Notes: generated from the letters alone by a model not told the origin. DNA of 64,000 bases from Diphasiastrum complanatum (GCA_029204225.1 CM055102.1:10925245-10989244), one strand, 5' to 3'. Positions 22,300 to 34,112 are shown, counted from the stretch's first letter. Made by a program: numbers and translations.

Positions 22300-22773
22300 G
22301 TGTGGCCTAGGATTATAATATGAAATATATTGAACAACTAAGACTATGATGTAATCATCACCCACTCACAATTCACTATGATGCAATCACTCATCACAAA
22401 TAGATAGACAAGGTGGCCAATCGGATTGGAATATCAATAGAATTTCTTTTAAACTTTTATTTTTTTTGTATATGTATTTCCTTTCCCTTTCAATTCCTTT
22501 GTTTTTGTCACCATAATTAGATACAAAAGAGGGCAATCGAGATAGAGTTTTATAGATACAATGACAAATCATAGACTTCACTATCCACCTTGGGATTAGA
22601 CTGTGCAATTTCAATTGTCCACATAACAACACTAATATGTATATTTTCACAGCATCCTATATCTCAAAGTCCCACTCAAACAATCAATTGGAGTCTAAAA
22701 CTCTTTGTGTACTTGAGTAAAAAAGGACCAACAAAGAGCAACAAACATTGTCACCCTTGAAGTTTTAAGGCCT
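22300..22773. other. Unassigned spacer
   Basis: A/T-rich DNA with no coding motif; includes the second copy (about 22520-22600) of the repeat at 17813-17904. Confidence 0.5.
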
Positions 22774-23860
22774 TCACATCATATGTTTACATGTGGTGTA
22801 TTTTTTGCTAGCAATATTTTTTTGGAAATCCATGCAAGTGCAAGATGGCTCTTTTGAGAGCATAACATTGTATATCATACCAGATTCAACACTATCAAAA
22901 CTCTCAATGACAAATAACTCCTTATGTTCTTCTGGGGTTCTAGCTATTTTTTGAACATTAGCATTCATTACCAATGCTCTAACAAATCTGTCCTTTGCAT
23001 CCTTGGAGAGACCTGATCTTCGTCTCATCTTGTTTCGATCACTACCTTGTTCTTTCACAAGTGGACTTAAAGTTGGTCCATTTGTAACTTTGTTGCTTAT
23101 GTTAGATGGTGCCTGGATCATTTTGACATTTTGATTCCACGAGATACCCACCACAATAAAAAATGTTCAACTCATCTTGTGTCAACAAAGTGTCTTTTTG
23201 GACCATCCAAAATCCCTTAGCTTTGGTTGGTGCATTGACAATCCATGTGCAACGAATATCAGTAGCACAAAACCACATATATTGATTGCATTTCACCATT
23301 GTTGTATTTTCTTCTCCCATCAAAACTAGGCACCACAGATTTGGAGATTGCCTTATTGCAATGACCTCGACCCTCTGCTTTAATTCCTCGCCATTTGTGT
23401 TTACTCGAAGGATTCAACTGACGTATCGCCCACCATCTACTATTCACTTGTCTTTCGAGGATTGCTTCACACTTTTGCAGATCAGCATCTTGTCGATCAT
23501 TGAATGACCCTTTTTGACCAATAGCAACACCTAAAGGAAATGTTAGAGGACAACTCTTTTTGCGCTGACTTATGTACTCCACATCTAGTCGATGTGAAAC
23601 GATGTCTTTCTCATTGTTCCATTCAGTCACAGGTTGTTTTTTTCCTTAACGTTGGAGTATCATTTTTATCAATAGCACATTCGGAGGCAAGGTTTATTGT
23701 TTCCACAAAACTATTAACAAATTTTGAAAAAGAAACACCAACAATGGAAGCACGACGACCTGCACGCACACCTGTTGTTGCATGGAGTCTCTCATCCCCA
23801 GATCGTGTGTTGTAGATAGATCCCCTGTGCTAGAGGGTCTGTTAATAGGTTTTTCTTTTT
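22774..23860 (-). pseudogene. Broken SWIM zinc-finger protein (MULE/FAR1-like transposase or host gene fragment)
   Basis: The minus strand near 22850 codes for a SWIM finger: SCTCMDFQKNIASKKYTTCK followed by H, the C-x-C...C-x-H pattern used for DNA or protein binding in MuDR transposases and FAR1-like factors. Upstream pieces in other frames include CNQYMWFCATDIRCTWIVNA (near 23270), GRGHCNKAISKSVVPSFDGR (near 23340), WNNEKDIVSHRLDVEYIS (near 23610) and RASIVGVSFSKFVNSFVETI (near 23740). At least three frameshifts separate them. I see no DDE transposase core, so the family assignment stays open. Confidence 0.5.
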
Positions 23861-23887
23861 GCTTACAGGTTATGTTTGCACTCTGCC

Positions 23888-24050
23888 TGTCAGCAGAGAG
23901 TGTGGGCTTGTTTATAAGTTTATCTTTCTTGTTTCAGAGCCCATATCAGGCAAAGGGGACTGATGAACATTGTAGTATATGTCCTGCCTGTCACAGGACG
24001 ACTCAGGAGGGTCACTCTTGAAAACGTATCACATGCATTCACAACCAAAT
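23888..24050 (+). repeat. Dispersed repeat, copy 1
   Basis: About 160 bases recur in reverse orientation at 63090-63250: shared words include TTTCTTGTTT, TGTCCTGCCTGTCA and GGGTCACTCTTGAA in the same order. No coding motif; presumably part of an unidentified transposable element. Confidence 0.7.
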
Positions 24051-25250
24051 ATGCAATCAAAACGTTCAACCTTGTGGTACCCTGTTGATGTCATTTATCT
24101 ATTTTATCGTCATTTTTATAGAAAAATTGGAAATGTGGTTATGTGATGTAGTGCCCAGCTGAGTTTTCACCTAGTTCTGATATTATGTACCATGGTATTG
24201 TGTCGAGTTGCTGGTTTACGTCGACAAGGCTTATTAAAGGCCCAACTCTAAGATCAAGACATTGCATACATGGTATTGGATATGGGCATATTTTTTACTG
24301 CAGGCCTTTATATATTTTTGGAGGCACTTCTACAGCTTATCGACACTTTGTGCCGAGTTTGTTCCTGAGCTTAATAGATACTTGGAAGTCGAGTCAAATC
24401 AGCAACCGGCTATCAATGGAGTACTCAAGTGGTCACACTATCATACTATCTATGAGCTAATCTGATGTCAGAAATAGTTGCTGACCTTCGCACCTTGTCA
24501 GATTCGCCTACATTCTAGTCATCGGGTGGTAATCTGAAGCAATGCGTGCTATTGCCCTTGCAATTGATACCTACATAACTCGACTCCTCATAACTCTCGT
24601 TCTCAGAACCTCCTTACAGTCGGTGATCAGAAGCTTCTGGATTCGACTTTGTACTTCTTTACTTTCGAGCTATTGTTTGAGTAAGAACTTCTGCCTGCCT
24701 GGCAAATGAATCATTCCACAGATGGCAAACAGATTCGTAGTACTTTCTCTAAGAGTCTGCTATTTCCATCACGGAATGACTATCAAACTTTACTGAAAGG
24801 CATGATTGTTGAAGGCTATCTGCAGCCATACATCTGGTCCTAAGTGTAGAATCATTCCAACTGGTCTACTCTTAGTTTCATAAGCAAGTCTATTACCTTT
24901 CTGAAGGACAAATCATTGATTCTTTGAAAAACTAGCATTGTTAAACTATCGATTCTTGTCTCTTCATCGAATTGGCAGTCATCTATGACATATCTCCCTT
25001 GCAGAACGAACAGCTCTCATCACTATGTGATTACTTCTCCTTCGAGCTTTCTTGCTCAGGTAGTCACGTCGTTTTTCTTGCTCACATTCCCATCATCAAG
25101 CAAATGTGCTGACAGCGAGGCAACCATCAAAGCAATCTTTTTATACACTTCAGATCTGTCTACTGGTATACGAGCTTATAATCTGTCTGTCTGACTGAAG
25201 AATTAGCATTGTGCCTACCACACATTCGAATTCTATTGGTAGTTGACAAC
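24051..25250. other. Unassigned region
   Basis: No recognised domain, LTR boundary or RNA gene on either strand. Short open frames here lack any family motif. Confidence 0.5.
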
Positions 25251-25252
25251 CA

Positions 25253-25357
25253 GACAGACAGAATTCTATTTGAATCTGGACAGACAGAATTATATTCAAA
25301 TCTGGACAAACAAAATTCTATTCGAATCTGGACATACAGAATTCTATTGGAATCCAG
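25253..25357 (+). repeat. Tandem repeat, four copies of a 26-bp unit
   Basis: Units start at 25253, 25279, 25305 and 25331, consensus GACAGACAGAATTCTATT followed by CGAATCTG. The units differ at a few positions each. Confidence 0.9.
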
Positions 25358-25929
25358 GTAGACAGCAATGGCCCTGTGCCTTACTAGTGCAGATGTGTAT
25401 TTCCTCTCTATCGACACTTATCACCAACTATCAGAAACTTACAGATTCTGCTGTCAGACAAACAAACATTCTACCATCAGACAAATATTTGTTCTACCGA
25501 CGAAATGTTCGAGCTCACCGTTCAACATTCACACTAATGTACGTGGTAGGTGACTGGCCAAGTGTAACTTTTTTATGGTCTGTACAAGGCTATACAAAGG
25601 CCAGAACGTCCATCATCTTCCTAATGAAATTTGAAGCCTGTCTTTAAGCCATTGAAGGGTAACTTTTTGAAGAATTGGTGACCTAAAGTTCCCACCATTA
25701 GTCTCTAGAACAGCATGAAGAAACTAAGAGTTTCTGTCTTTTTCAAAGCCTTAGCAGTTTTCCTTAGTTTTTCCTTTGCTGTTTTTAGCGACTGTGCATT
25801 TTGAACTATGTTTTGCACAGTCTACATTTTTGAACTGTTTCGTCGCACAGTTCGCATTTTTGGGTCATGAGAAAAATTCATCTCTAGGTCCAAAACACTT
25901 AGAAAATAACTCTAGGAACTTTTCCCGAC
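25358..25929. other. Unassigned region
   Basis: Nothing recognised. It may be the outer part of the copia C 5' LTR, but that cannot be tested because the copia C 3' LTR has lost its corresponding part. Confidence 0.4.
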
Positions 25930-26340
25930 ACTGACGCATTTTTTGCAATTTTGAAAAAAAGGCGACACTGTCTTTAAATGCCTTAGAAAGGTTTTTAGGC
26001 CCTTAGAAAAGCGACACTCACCCTTAAAAAAGCAACATTTGTCTTAGAACTGGTTTTTGCCCTAAAGTCGGCTTTTTCGCCCTTTAGGAAAAAGCGACAC
26101 TGTCACGTTTTTTGCCTTTCGGAAAAAAGCGACACTGTCTGCAAATGCCTTAGAAAAGTTTTCTGGCCAACCTTTGCATTTTTTGCCCTTCGGGAAAAAG
26201 GCGACACAATCTTTAAATGCCTTAGAAATGTTTTCATGCCTACCTTTGGGTTTTTTGCATTTTTCGGAAAAAAGCAAAGGTACCCTTGAAAAAGTGAAGG
26301 TGCCTTTAAAAAGGCAACACTGCCCTTAAAATCTTGAAAG
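25930..26340 (+). repeat. Degenerate minisatellite with GCGACACTGTC core
   Basis: Seven or more diverged copies of AAAAAGCGACACTGTC, alternating with AATGCCTTAGAAA and TTTTTTGCC words (for example near 25962, 25996, 26088, 26125, 26197, 26311). The same vocabulary (CCTTAGAA, GCATTTTTTGCC, GTGTCGCC) occurs in the copia D LTR, so this may be LTR-derived. Confidence 0.65.
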
Positions 26341-26439
26341 GGTCCTTAAGCAAAAGACGAAGGCCTGCAGCGTGAAGGCACTGTCCAACGGGCAGAAGGT
26401 AGCTAATGCACGAACAACAAAAGAAGGTCAGACAACACG

Positions 26440-27178
26440 ACACGGCACGAATTTTTTGGCAACACGAAACTCGTCGCGATCCAAAGGACCAAAAAGATCA
26501 AAGAAGTACCATGTAGTATAGCTTCCTGATCCGATATGATGACGTCAATAGAAGGGCATTAGGACATGCCTAATCTGTCGGCGCTCTTGTAATCTGAGAT
26601 TAGTTGTAGATCGTTTAATCTCTCTAATCACAAATGTTACTCTGAATATATGTATTGCAAGACAGTCAAGAAGATAGTCACGGACATAGAGTGAGTTTAC
26701 AGATTTACAGTTGCTAGTCATTTTTATTCGTGAGAGAAAACATCTCCCTCCCGCCAACGCACTGATCTGGGAAACAGACAGTGCTTAAGATATTGTAAAT
26801 TCAATTTTGATAATAGAAGTGATTTTCTCAATGCTCTATTCTGTGATGTGTATGATCTGCAATATTGGAATGCATGCTAGCAGTAGATGAATTTCTGTTG
26901 TTGTTATTACCCAACATTATCAGTTGTTTACAAGTTTAATTTTTACAACAGATCGTCAAAAAATTTGGGGCTTGAAAGAGAATTAGATCACAGTCAAAAG
27001 TAGTAGCTACTCTTGCCAAGTCGACTCTATCCGGCCTTTATCGTGTTTTGTTTCATTTCATTTCATTTCGCTTCGCTTCGAGCTGTTTCTTCCTCCCATC
27101 AGTGGTGACAGAGCTCGATTCGTTTCGTTTCGTTTTGATTCAATTCGCTTCGTTTTGATTCGCTTTTACTTTGCATCA
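26440..27178 (+). repeat. 5' LTR of copia C (left limit uncertain)
   Basis: Shares ordered words with the copia A LTR (GACGTCA, GCGCTCTTGTAAT, GATTAGTTGTAGAT, CCGCCAACGCACTG). Its last part, from about 26967, recurs at 30184-30376. It ends TTTGCATCA at 27178. Within it at 27093-27107, CATCAGTGGTGACAGAGC looks like an older LTR end plus primer site. Confidence 0.75.
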
Positions 27179-27179
27179 A

Positions 27180-27191
27180 TGGTATCAGAGC
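27180..27191 (+). promoter_or_regulatory. Primer-binding site of copia C
   Basis: TGGTATCAGAGC, perfect initiator tRNA-Met type, one base after the LTR terminal CA. Confidence 0.9.
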
Positions 27192-27234
27192 GACGACTTT
27201 TGATTATCAAAGCCCTGTCTGATTCCTTCAGGCT

Positions 27235-28165
27235 ATGGCATCCATCATCAGCATTCAATCAAAGATCTGCACGATCCTTGACTCCTCAGGATCAAACTTC
27301 CTAGCATGGAAGGTGAAGACTTCTCTCATACTGAAAGGAGAAGGTCTATGGCCCTGGGTTGATGGCACAGAAGAGATGCCCACAACCATTGGCAAGGAGC
27401 TACGCGAATGGAGAGAGAGAAGAACGACAAGGCAGTAGTCGTGTTGTCATCATCCATCAAAGACAGCTTGACATTTGATCTAGCCACACTCTCCAAAGCA
27501 AGAAAAATGTGGGATAATTTGATGACTAGATTTCAAACGAAATCACGAAACCAAATTATGCTTCTTGAAGATCAGCTGACCAATCTGAGATGGGATGGTA
27601 AAGACCTCACCTCCTTCATCAGAAGAATGAAGGACATGTTCCTCTCACTACACAATTCTGAAACAGAGAATGCAGTCTCAACAGAGAAGCAGCTCACATA
27701 TCTGCTATGAGCTCTACCAAGATCTTTTCAAACGACCTAAACATTACTTGCTAAAGATCCAGAGATGACCCTTGAGAAGGCTGTAATCAAGATCAGAGAA
27801 GAAGTGGAAGCTCGTGAACACCTTGATGACAAGGATAATTCTGATCAAACTCTCTACAACAACAAAGAGAAGCAAAAGAAGAATTTCAAGCCTAAGAGGG
27901 AGTCAGACCAAAGACAAGATTGAAGGCAGTAGTCAGAGGGAGCCAAAGAAAACAAATGGAAGAGCAGAAATAAACCAAGACATCAGAATGGTGAGAAGAA
28001 GACCTACACGAGGTGCACACGAGAAGGCCACACTGTTGATAAGTGTTGGCTCAATCCAAAGATAGAGTGCATCCACTGTCACAAAAAGGATCACATGGCC
28101 ATTGACTACAACCAAGATCCTAGAAACAAGAAAGCTCAGAGCAGACGGGAGAGCGACAATAGTTG
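27235..28165 (+). pseudogene. gag: Copia C gag with decayed zinc knuckles
   Basis: Begins MASIISIQSKICTILDSSG; frame breaks near 27410 and stops at 27708, 27738 and 27922. Knuckle 1 reads TYTRCTREGHTVDKC (first Cys replaced by Tyr) and knuckle 2 CIHCHKKDHMAIDY (last Cys replaced by Tyr), at 28002-28108, again 63 bases apart. Both zinc sites are therefore broken. Confidence 0.87.
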
Positions 28166-30184
28166 ATCCTATGTGGAGGAACCAGAGTCCTCCAAGATGG
28201 TCGAAGATAGAGCCAACAACAGCAAGAACCCAGCAGCTTACTTGTGTGTTGATGTCTGTGCGACATCAACTTCAAATACACAAGAAATCATTCTTGATTC
28301 AGGTGCAACATCACACTTCGTGGCAACTAGACACATGATCATTGATTATCAAGAATCAGAATCTTTCAAATATATAATCTTGGGAGATGGTTCCAGACAC
28401 AAAGTCAACAGAACTGGAGCATTGTGGTTAAGCACCAAAGGAAGAGACAGAAGGCTCGACGACACTCTATGCATGCCCACTCTTCAGAAGGACCTACTAT
28501 CTGTTGCTAAGATGGTAGATGCAGAACTAACAGTCACCTTTGAAGGTGATACATACGAAGTGGTTGAAGCTGCAACCACTCAGCTTGTCACCACAAAAAA
28601 GTGAAAGGGGAACCTATATCACCTCAGAATCCGAGTACCTTCAAAGCAAGCTCACCAGATCAACGAATCGATGGATATTACATGGAACGGGAGGCTATAT
28701 CACATGAATACAGTCGCTCTATACAATGCTAGCCGGAGTGGAGCATTACCTGGTGTCAACATTAAAGATGCAGCATGCTTGAAGTCCTACGATGTTTGTA
28801 ACAAAGGCAAGATGTCACGTATATCATTCACCAAGGACTCTTTCAGAATGAAAGAACTCCTAGAACTGCTACACTCTGACATTTGTGGACCGTTTGATGT
28901 GGTCTCCCTAGGAAGTTCAAAGTATTACATCACTTTTATTGACAACTTTAGCAAGTTTACAGCCGTGTACTTTATCCACAACAAGTCAGAGGCCCTGGAC
29001 AAATTCATAGAGTTCTTGAATTGGGCTGAGAAATGGACTGACACGAAGGTGAACAGTTGAGAACAGACAGAGGAGGAGAATACGTCTCCAAATGCTTTGT
29101 AGAGTTCTGCACCAGCAAAGGCATACTTCACTTGAAGACTGCAGCCTACACACCACAGTACAATGGTGTGACAGAGAGGAGAAATTGGACTCTCATGGAA
29201 GCTGCAAGATCCATGGTAGCCTATTCAAAGGCATCAAAAATTTTATGGGCTGAAGCAGTAGCTACAACCAACTACCTGCAGAATAGGACAGGTAGATCCA
29301 GTGTTGCACATACCATGCCACACGAGGTGGGGCAACAAACCAAGTCTGACACATGTGCGCATTTTTGGATGCATTGCATATGCCCATATTACAGATCAGA
29401 AATGAAAGAAACTGGATGAAAAGGTGGAGCAGGGATTCCTCGTAGGATATGATGTTCATTCATCATACTATAGGATCTACATGCTTGACAACAAACAGAT
29501 CAAGATTGTCAGAGACGTCAGATTTGATGAGTCAAAAACAATGGCTGACACCGCCTTCCTACACGGCGAGTTGAATGAAGAGGTCTATATGGACCAACCA
29601 CCAGGATTCATCTGCTCACGCTTTGTAAACTACGCCTGCCGAATGCAAAGAAGCATATACGGACTAAAGCAATTTGTCAGGCAGTGGTATAAGAAGAAGG
29701 ATCACACTCTCAGATCCTTAGGATTTCAACCATTGATGACTGACTACAATGTTTATACAAAGGTCACAGATGGGAAAATCATAATCATAGCAATCTATGT
29801 GGATGATACTTTGATCCTATCCAGAAGCGACGAGCTGATTGCTCAGGTGAAGCATAATATTTCACAGCATTTTGAAATATCAAACCTAGAGGAAGCAAGA
29901 TGCTACCTATGATTGCAGATTGACAGAGATCTTGACGAAGGGAAGTTGTATTTTCACCAGTCAAGATACATCCAGAAAATCATTGATGATTTTCAAATGA
30001 CAGACTACAAGGGAGCTATTATGCCGATGGTAGCTGGAACAATTCTGACCAAGCAAGACTGCCCGCAGAATGTAGAAGAGCAAGAAGCCATGCAAAACGT
30101 GCCCTACAGGAGGTTAATTGGATCACTTATGTACTTGGCAGATAATACACGCCTTGACATTGCTTATGCAGTTTTCGGAATGAG
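28166..30184 (+). pseudogene. pol: Copia C pol (protease, integrase, partial RT)
   Basis: Protease motif ILDSGATSHFV is intact near 28293. Pre-integrase GRLYHMNTVALYN near 28690; integrase core HSDICGPFDVV near 28873 and TDRGGEYVS near 29062 with a stop just before (29058); ERRNWTLMEAARSM near 29180. The VRDVRFDESKTMAD stretch is joined near 29548 to TAFLHGELNEEVYMDQPPG of RT, losing roughly the first 190 residues of RT. YVDDTLIL is present near 29800, a stop at 29910, and the frame ends at AYAVF near 30178. Confidence 0.9.
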
Positions 30185-30376
30185 GGGGGCTTGGAAGAGA
30201 ATTAGACCACAGTCAGTAGCAATAGCTACTCCTTCCAAGTCAGCTCTATCCGGCCTTCATCGCGTTTCATTTCATCTCACTTTACTTCGAGCTAATTCTT
30301 TCTCCCATCAGTGGTGATAGAGCTCGATTTGTTTCATTTCGTTTCGATTCGATTCGCTTCGCGATTACTTCGCATC
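30184..30376 (+). repeat. 3' LTR fragment of copia C
   Basis: Last 190 bases of the LTR, matching 26967-27178 (GGGGCTTG-AAGAGAATTAGA, CTCTATCCGGCCTT, CCCATCAGTGGTGA-AGAGCTCG) and ending CGCATCA. It includes the same internal primer-site-like word as the 5' LTR. Confidence 0.85.
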
Positions 30377-32063
30377 ACAACATGCTTATTTCTAGGTGGC
30401 AGAGGCAGCGTTTCACACTGGACTCTCTCTACGTAACAGCAAACCATTGGATACCTCACCAAATATGATGTTTAGGTCTTTTGGCATTCTGTCTGCTTTC
30501 CCAAACACATATATAGCAGAGCCCATGCTCATTCTAATTATTTCATTCATTGTTCTGCATGGTAGAAAGCATGAGTAGAACGTTTGTTGTTTTCTCTTCT
30601 GTCTGAGCTATTATGTTAGAATAAAATACTATCTACTGTGTTCGTCCGCTTGAATCAATGCAGTGATACACCAACCTTGTGTGAAAATTGTCAACATTTC
30701 CTAGCTAGTTTGAGGCCTAAATTGGCTAAAATTGTAAATAGTTTTGGTTCTGGAGTTTCACACGTGTGAACCAGGCCACAATGTTTTTATTTACTGTATT
30801 TTTTCAGTATGATGAAGTTTCAAACTTCATACCCTTCAAAATGAGACCATTTTGATGTATTTTGGTCATATAAGCCATTTTTAGCTATTTTTCCTATATA
30901 GGGAATATCTAGGGTCAAGTACCTTCTAGAGAGAGGAGAGAGAGTCATCTTCCTCATCCATAAATAGTAGGGAAGTCGTGGAGAACAGGTTGGAGAAACC
31001 TTTTGTATGCTTCATTGAGATCAATAGATCATTGTCATTGTTTCTTCCTCCATTGAGAGCATTGTTGTGTGTATTGTCTTCAAGCTATTGTGTATGATCT
31101 TAGGTGCTTTCCAAAAGTGGTAGGCTGATGTATTATGGACTGTATAATGCTATTTTGGGCCGCACTTGATGTTTATGGAAGTTTCCATTTGTGATAAATG
31201 CTTTTTGATCAAGTTCTTTGCATTCTAGGTAGCATAGAATGTGTTGCCAATTCCTAGCTTATGTAGTTTGGAGTGCAAGCATTCAAGCCAATGATCTTGG
31301 AGTTTAGATCCACTTAGGATCTGTATTTTTCACACCTTGTATATGTAGTCTGTATTTTCATCAGAATCTGAATGAGTGGGTAAAAGATACGTTTGGTTTC
31401 TCAAGAACGTTATATTGCATTGCAGTTTCTTGTGGAATGAGTCACACCCCTGTTGTTATTGTCTATTCTGACTGATCCTAGGAAATTCATGGTGATTCTT
31501 CAGAATAATGGATTCTATGCTATGCATGGATTTATAATTAGAACAGAACCCAGTAATTAATCGAACTATGTTGTGTTTGGAACTGCTTTATCAGAATACA
31601 TGAGTAGCAAGTTTATGAAGACTGTTGAGGGTCGACATAGCCCATTGTAGGCATTGCCTGCAACAATCGTTTGGCCTTGTGGCATTCTTGTTTTGGTTAA
31701 GTTCAGATCTAAATGGTGAAACATGTGATCTTAATACTTTGGGGATGTCTAATAATTCCGATTTCTTACTCTTCTCTAGAATCTGGATTTCTTGGTTGAA
31801 CTATCTGAATATTCTTCTTGGTGTTTGTTTGTACCATTCTCAATGGCGGTACTGGCCGCCTACCCAGAAATGTCATCAGACAACCAGCTTTACATTTCCA
31901 TTCCACTGGACTTCAAAGATAAATCGTTTTATCTCACCAATAATGACAGAATACCTCTTTATGATGCTCCCCGTGGGAACGATAATCATTTATACTACAC
32001 TTTTACTAACATTTTGGTTTAGTAAGTTGCGACAAACCTATAGATCAGCATACAGTCCATATG
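30377..32063. other. Unassigned region with a 14-bp G-box palindrome
   Basis: No coding motif. A perfect palindrome TTCACACGTGTGAA lies at 30757-30770. The stretch 30880-31110 (TATATAGGGAATATC, then ATAAATAG) reads like an LTR or promoter but has no second copy in the window. Confidence 0.45.
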
Positions 32064-32872
32064 AACAAACCATGATTCCACTTCTACTTTGCTGCAAAAA
32101 CGAGTTTGAATCAGATCCTAAACACTAGAACTATTCCACACATGCATTAATCTACAACCAAGAAACAAGAACTAATCTAGAAGCATTTTTGATAGCCCAA
32201 GGATCAAGAAACACACATTTCTTAATTCTTGCACTACCAAGAGCGTCAATGAGTGGGCTGTCCTAGAATTTGCAAGATCTATACCACAACCCAGCCAAGA
32301 TGATTTACCACAATGCATAATTTTACATTAATCTATGAAAGCAAGAAAACTAATCCACCACTAAGTTCCACAACCACTCACAAAGGAAATGGAAGGGCAG
32401 ATCACTAATGCATCACTCAAGAAACAAGAATGATCAAGGAGCTCAAGAATGCATCAAAACTCATGGAATATCTTCTCATTTTAGCATGGAGTATATACAT
32501 TTACAAAAGCTTTCATTCTACAAAGGAAGAGTCTCTTAAATAAGCAAGAGAGCTCCTTAGGTGACATCCTAGTGGCATTTCCACATTACACAAATTACAA
32601 TTGAAATTATGCTCTCGACTAGATGTCACCATCAAAAGGTGGCCCACTCTACTTTCTTTAAGAGGGGTCTACTTACATGGTCATTCCATATTTCGGGATT
32701 CACCATGAGGCTTACATAGTTGTTGCTTTTCATTCTTAACTAGTACTTCTCGGCTCTCAGTCTTCGTTTGTCTCATCTTCTCAGAGACCTCCTCGATCTA
32801 AGGTGAGAGGTGCTCTTGGGTAACTCTGGCCGAGTATCTTGGGGATTCGTCAGAATCAACCAACACCAACCC
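32064..32872 (-). repeat. Dispersed repeat (possible LTR), copy 1
   Basis: About 800 bases matching 62150-63030 in reverse orientation; in minus-strand reading it starts TGTTGGTTGATTCTGACG, a plausible LTR start. Shared ordered words include GACGAATCCCCAAGATACTC, AAGTAGACCCCTCTTAAAG, CCACCTTTTGATGGTGAC and AGGAGCTCTCTTGCTTATTT. No target duplication or primer site identified. Confidence 0.75.
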
Positions 32873-33485
32873 ACCCCTAATGTGTTGCTGGACCCACTGC
32901 AACTCAAATTGAATGATGTAGCTCTGCTTCCGCATTGGCATATTCAATCGTCACTTGGAAAAGTGTAGATCCTCGTTCGCTTGCATAAAACCAAGTGCTT
33001 ATTGTTGCCAGTATTTATCAAAAAAAATTGTTTGCCGCAATTTAATCAAAATGCCCTATTGTTGCAGATGGTTGTTTTTTTCAAAATTGGAGAGCTCCCA
33101 GCAGCTTCATGATCTTGCATACCTCTGGAGATCGTCTTCATGCTTTTTCAGCTTCAGGACCTCTTTCTTCTCCACCAGCTCGTGTTGTTGGGCTATCTAT
33201 GACTTCTGCTCGCAATTTCACGTTGCTGGTAGCCAATTCCAATACATGGTCGTCCAATAAGGTTTTGGCTACTACCGCATCTTGGACAAAGGTTTTCAAG
33301 ATTTAATAGGCCAGTGTGAGATCTGTAGGCCCGACCAATAGGGTGCTACTTGCTGGGTCTTGGTGAGATGTCACCCGGATGACCTGCACATTGTCGCCAT
33401 CATCCTCTACAAGGTTCTCTTGTTCTATCATGCGATGGGATCAGCACAGTTAGGCGATGGCACATACTTTGTCTGCATGAATGCT
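32873..33485. other. Unassigned region
   Basis: No recognised motif on either strand; lies between a dispersed repeat and a proline-rich open frame. Confidence 0.4.
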
Positions 33486-34112
33486 TCATCGAACAACAGT
33501 TTGCGGGAGACAGTTTGTCACCCTTGGCAAGCTGATGAGATGAAACTGAAGGAGGTGTGATAGGTGTGGCGGAAGTGTGGAGAGGCTGTACAATGTGTTG
33601 TTCGAAAGATGGAATGGGAGGAACATTGGAACCTTAAGAATGGTATCAAGGATGGATGGGGATGTCAGAGGGGTGAAGTTAATCTGATTGAGCCAAGAGA
33701 GGGTGTCGGGAGATAATGGCAAATAGAGAGGGTTAATGTTGAGAAGTGGAGCGGAAGCAGAGGCATGAGGTATGGATGATGCGATTGTGATGGAGGGTGT
33801 GGAAGAAGGCTGCGGAAGGTGGAGGAGTGGGGATGACAAAAATAGAGGTGGTGGCAGTAGTGGATGGTTGCACAAAAGCGGAAGTAGTGGATGTAAAAGA
33901 GGCGGATGCAGGACGTGGGAGTGCAGTGCATTGTCGGGTGGTAGGAGGGCTAGCGGAAGTTGAGGTAGTGCCACACATATGTTTGCTGGCCGGTGAGTTA
34001 GTAGTAGTGGATCTTGATTTTGATCAAATTCTCTTTGTGCTTGCAGCATCATGATTACCACGTCATCTAAGGTGTATTTCTTGAAGGTTTCTGGCATCTC
34101 GTGAACTAGCAT
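33486..34112 (-). CDS. Proline/leucine-rich open frame, unrecognised (possible linker of a gypsy polyprotein)
   Basis: 208 codons on the minus strand. The first 40 residues (MLVHEMPETFKKYTLDDVVI then MMLQAQREFDQNQDP) are ordinary protein sequence; the rest is dominated by Pro, Leu, Ser and His with near-repeats, and no family motif is visible. It lies downstream, in the same direction, of gypsy gag and protease remains at 34.4-36.6 kb and may be part of that element. Because a low-complexity composition can keep a frame open by chance, coding is uncertain. Confidence 0.3.
   Translation of the reverse strand: MLVHEMPETFKKYTLDDVVIMMLQAQREFDQNQDPLLLTHRPANICVALPQLPLALLPPDNALHSHVLHPPLLHPLLPLLCNHPLLPPPLFLSSPLLHLPQPSSTPSITIASSIPHASASAPLLNINPLYLPLSPDTLSWLNQINFTPLTSPSILDTILKVPMFLPFHLSNNTLYSLSTLPPHLSHLLQFHLISLPRVTNCLPQTVVR

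Larger units (their letters stand above)
26440..30376 (+). mobile_element. Ty1/copia retrotransposon C (same family as A and B, deleted)
   Basis: 5' LTR (left limit not resolved), primer site, gag, protease, integrase, a fragment of RT, then a joint straight into the last 190 bases of the 3' LTR. Two deletions are visible: integrase tail joined to mid-RT near 29548, and RT joined to the LTR near 30184. RNase H, polypurine tract and most of the 3' LTR are gone. Confidence 0.9.

Noticed and set aside
33733-34054. Gly/Arg-rich and His/Ser-rich frames on both strands
   Set aside because: They are shadows of the proline/leucine-rich minus-strand frame and of low-complexity composition.
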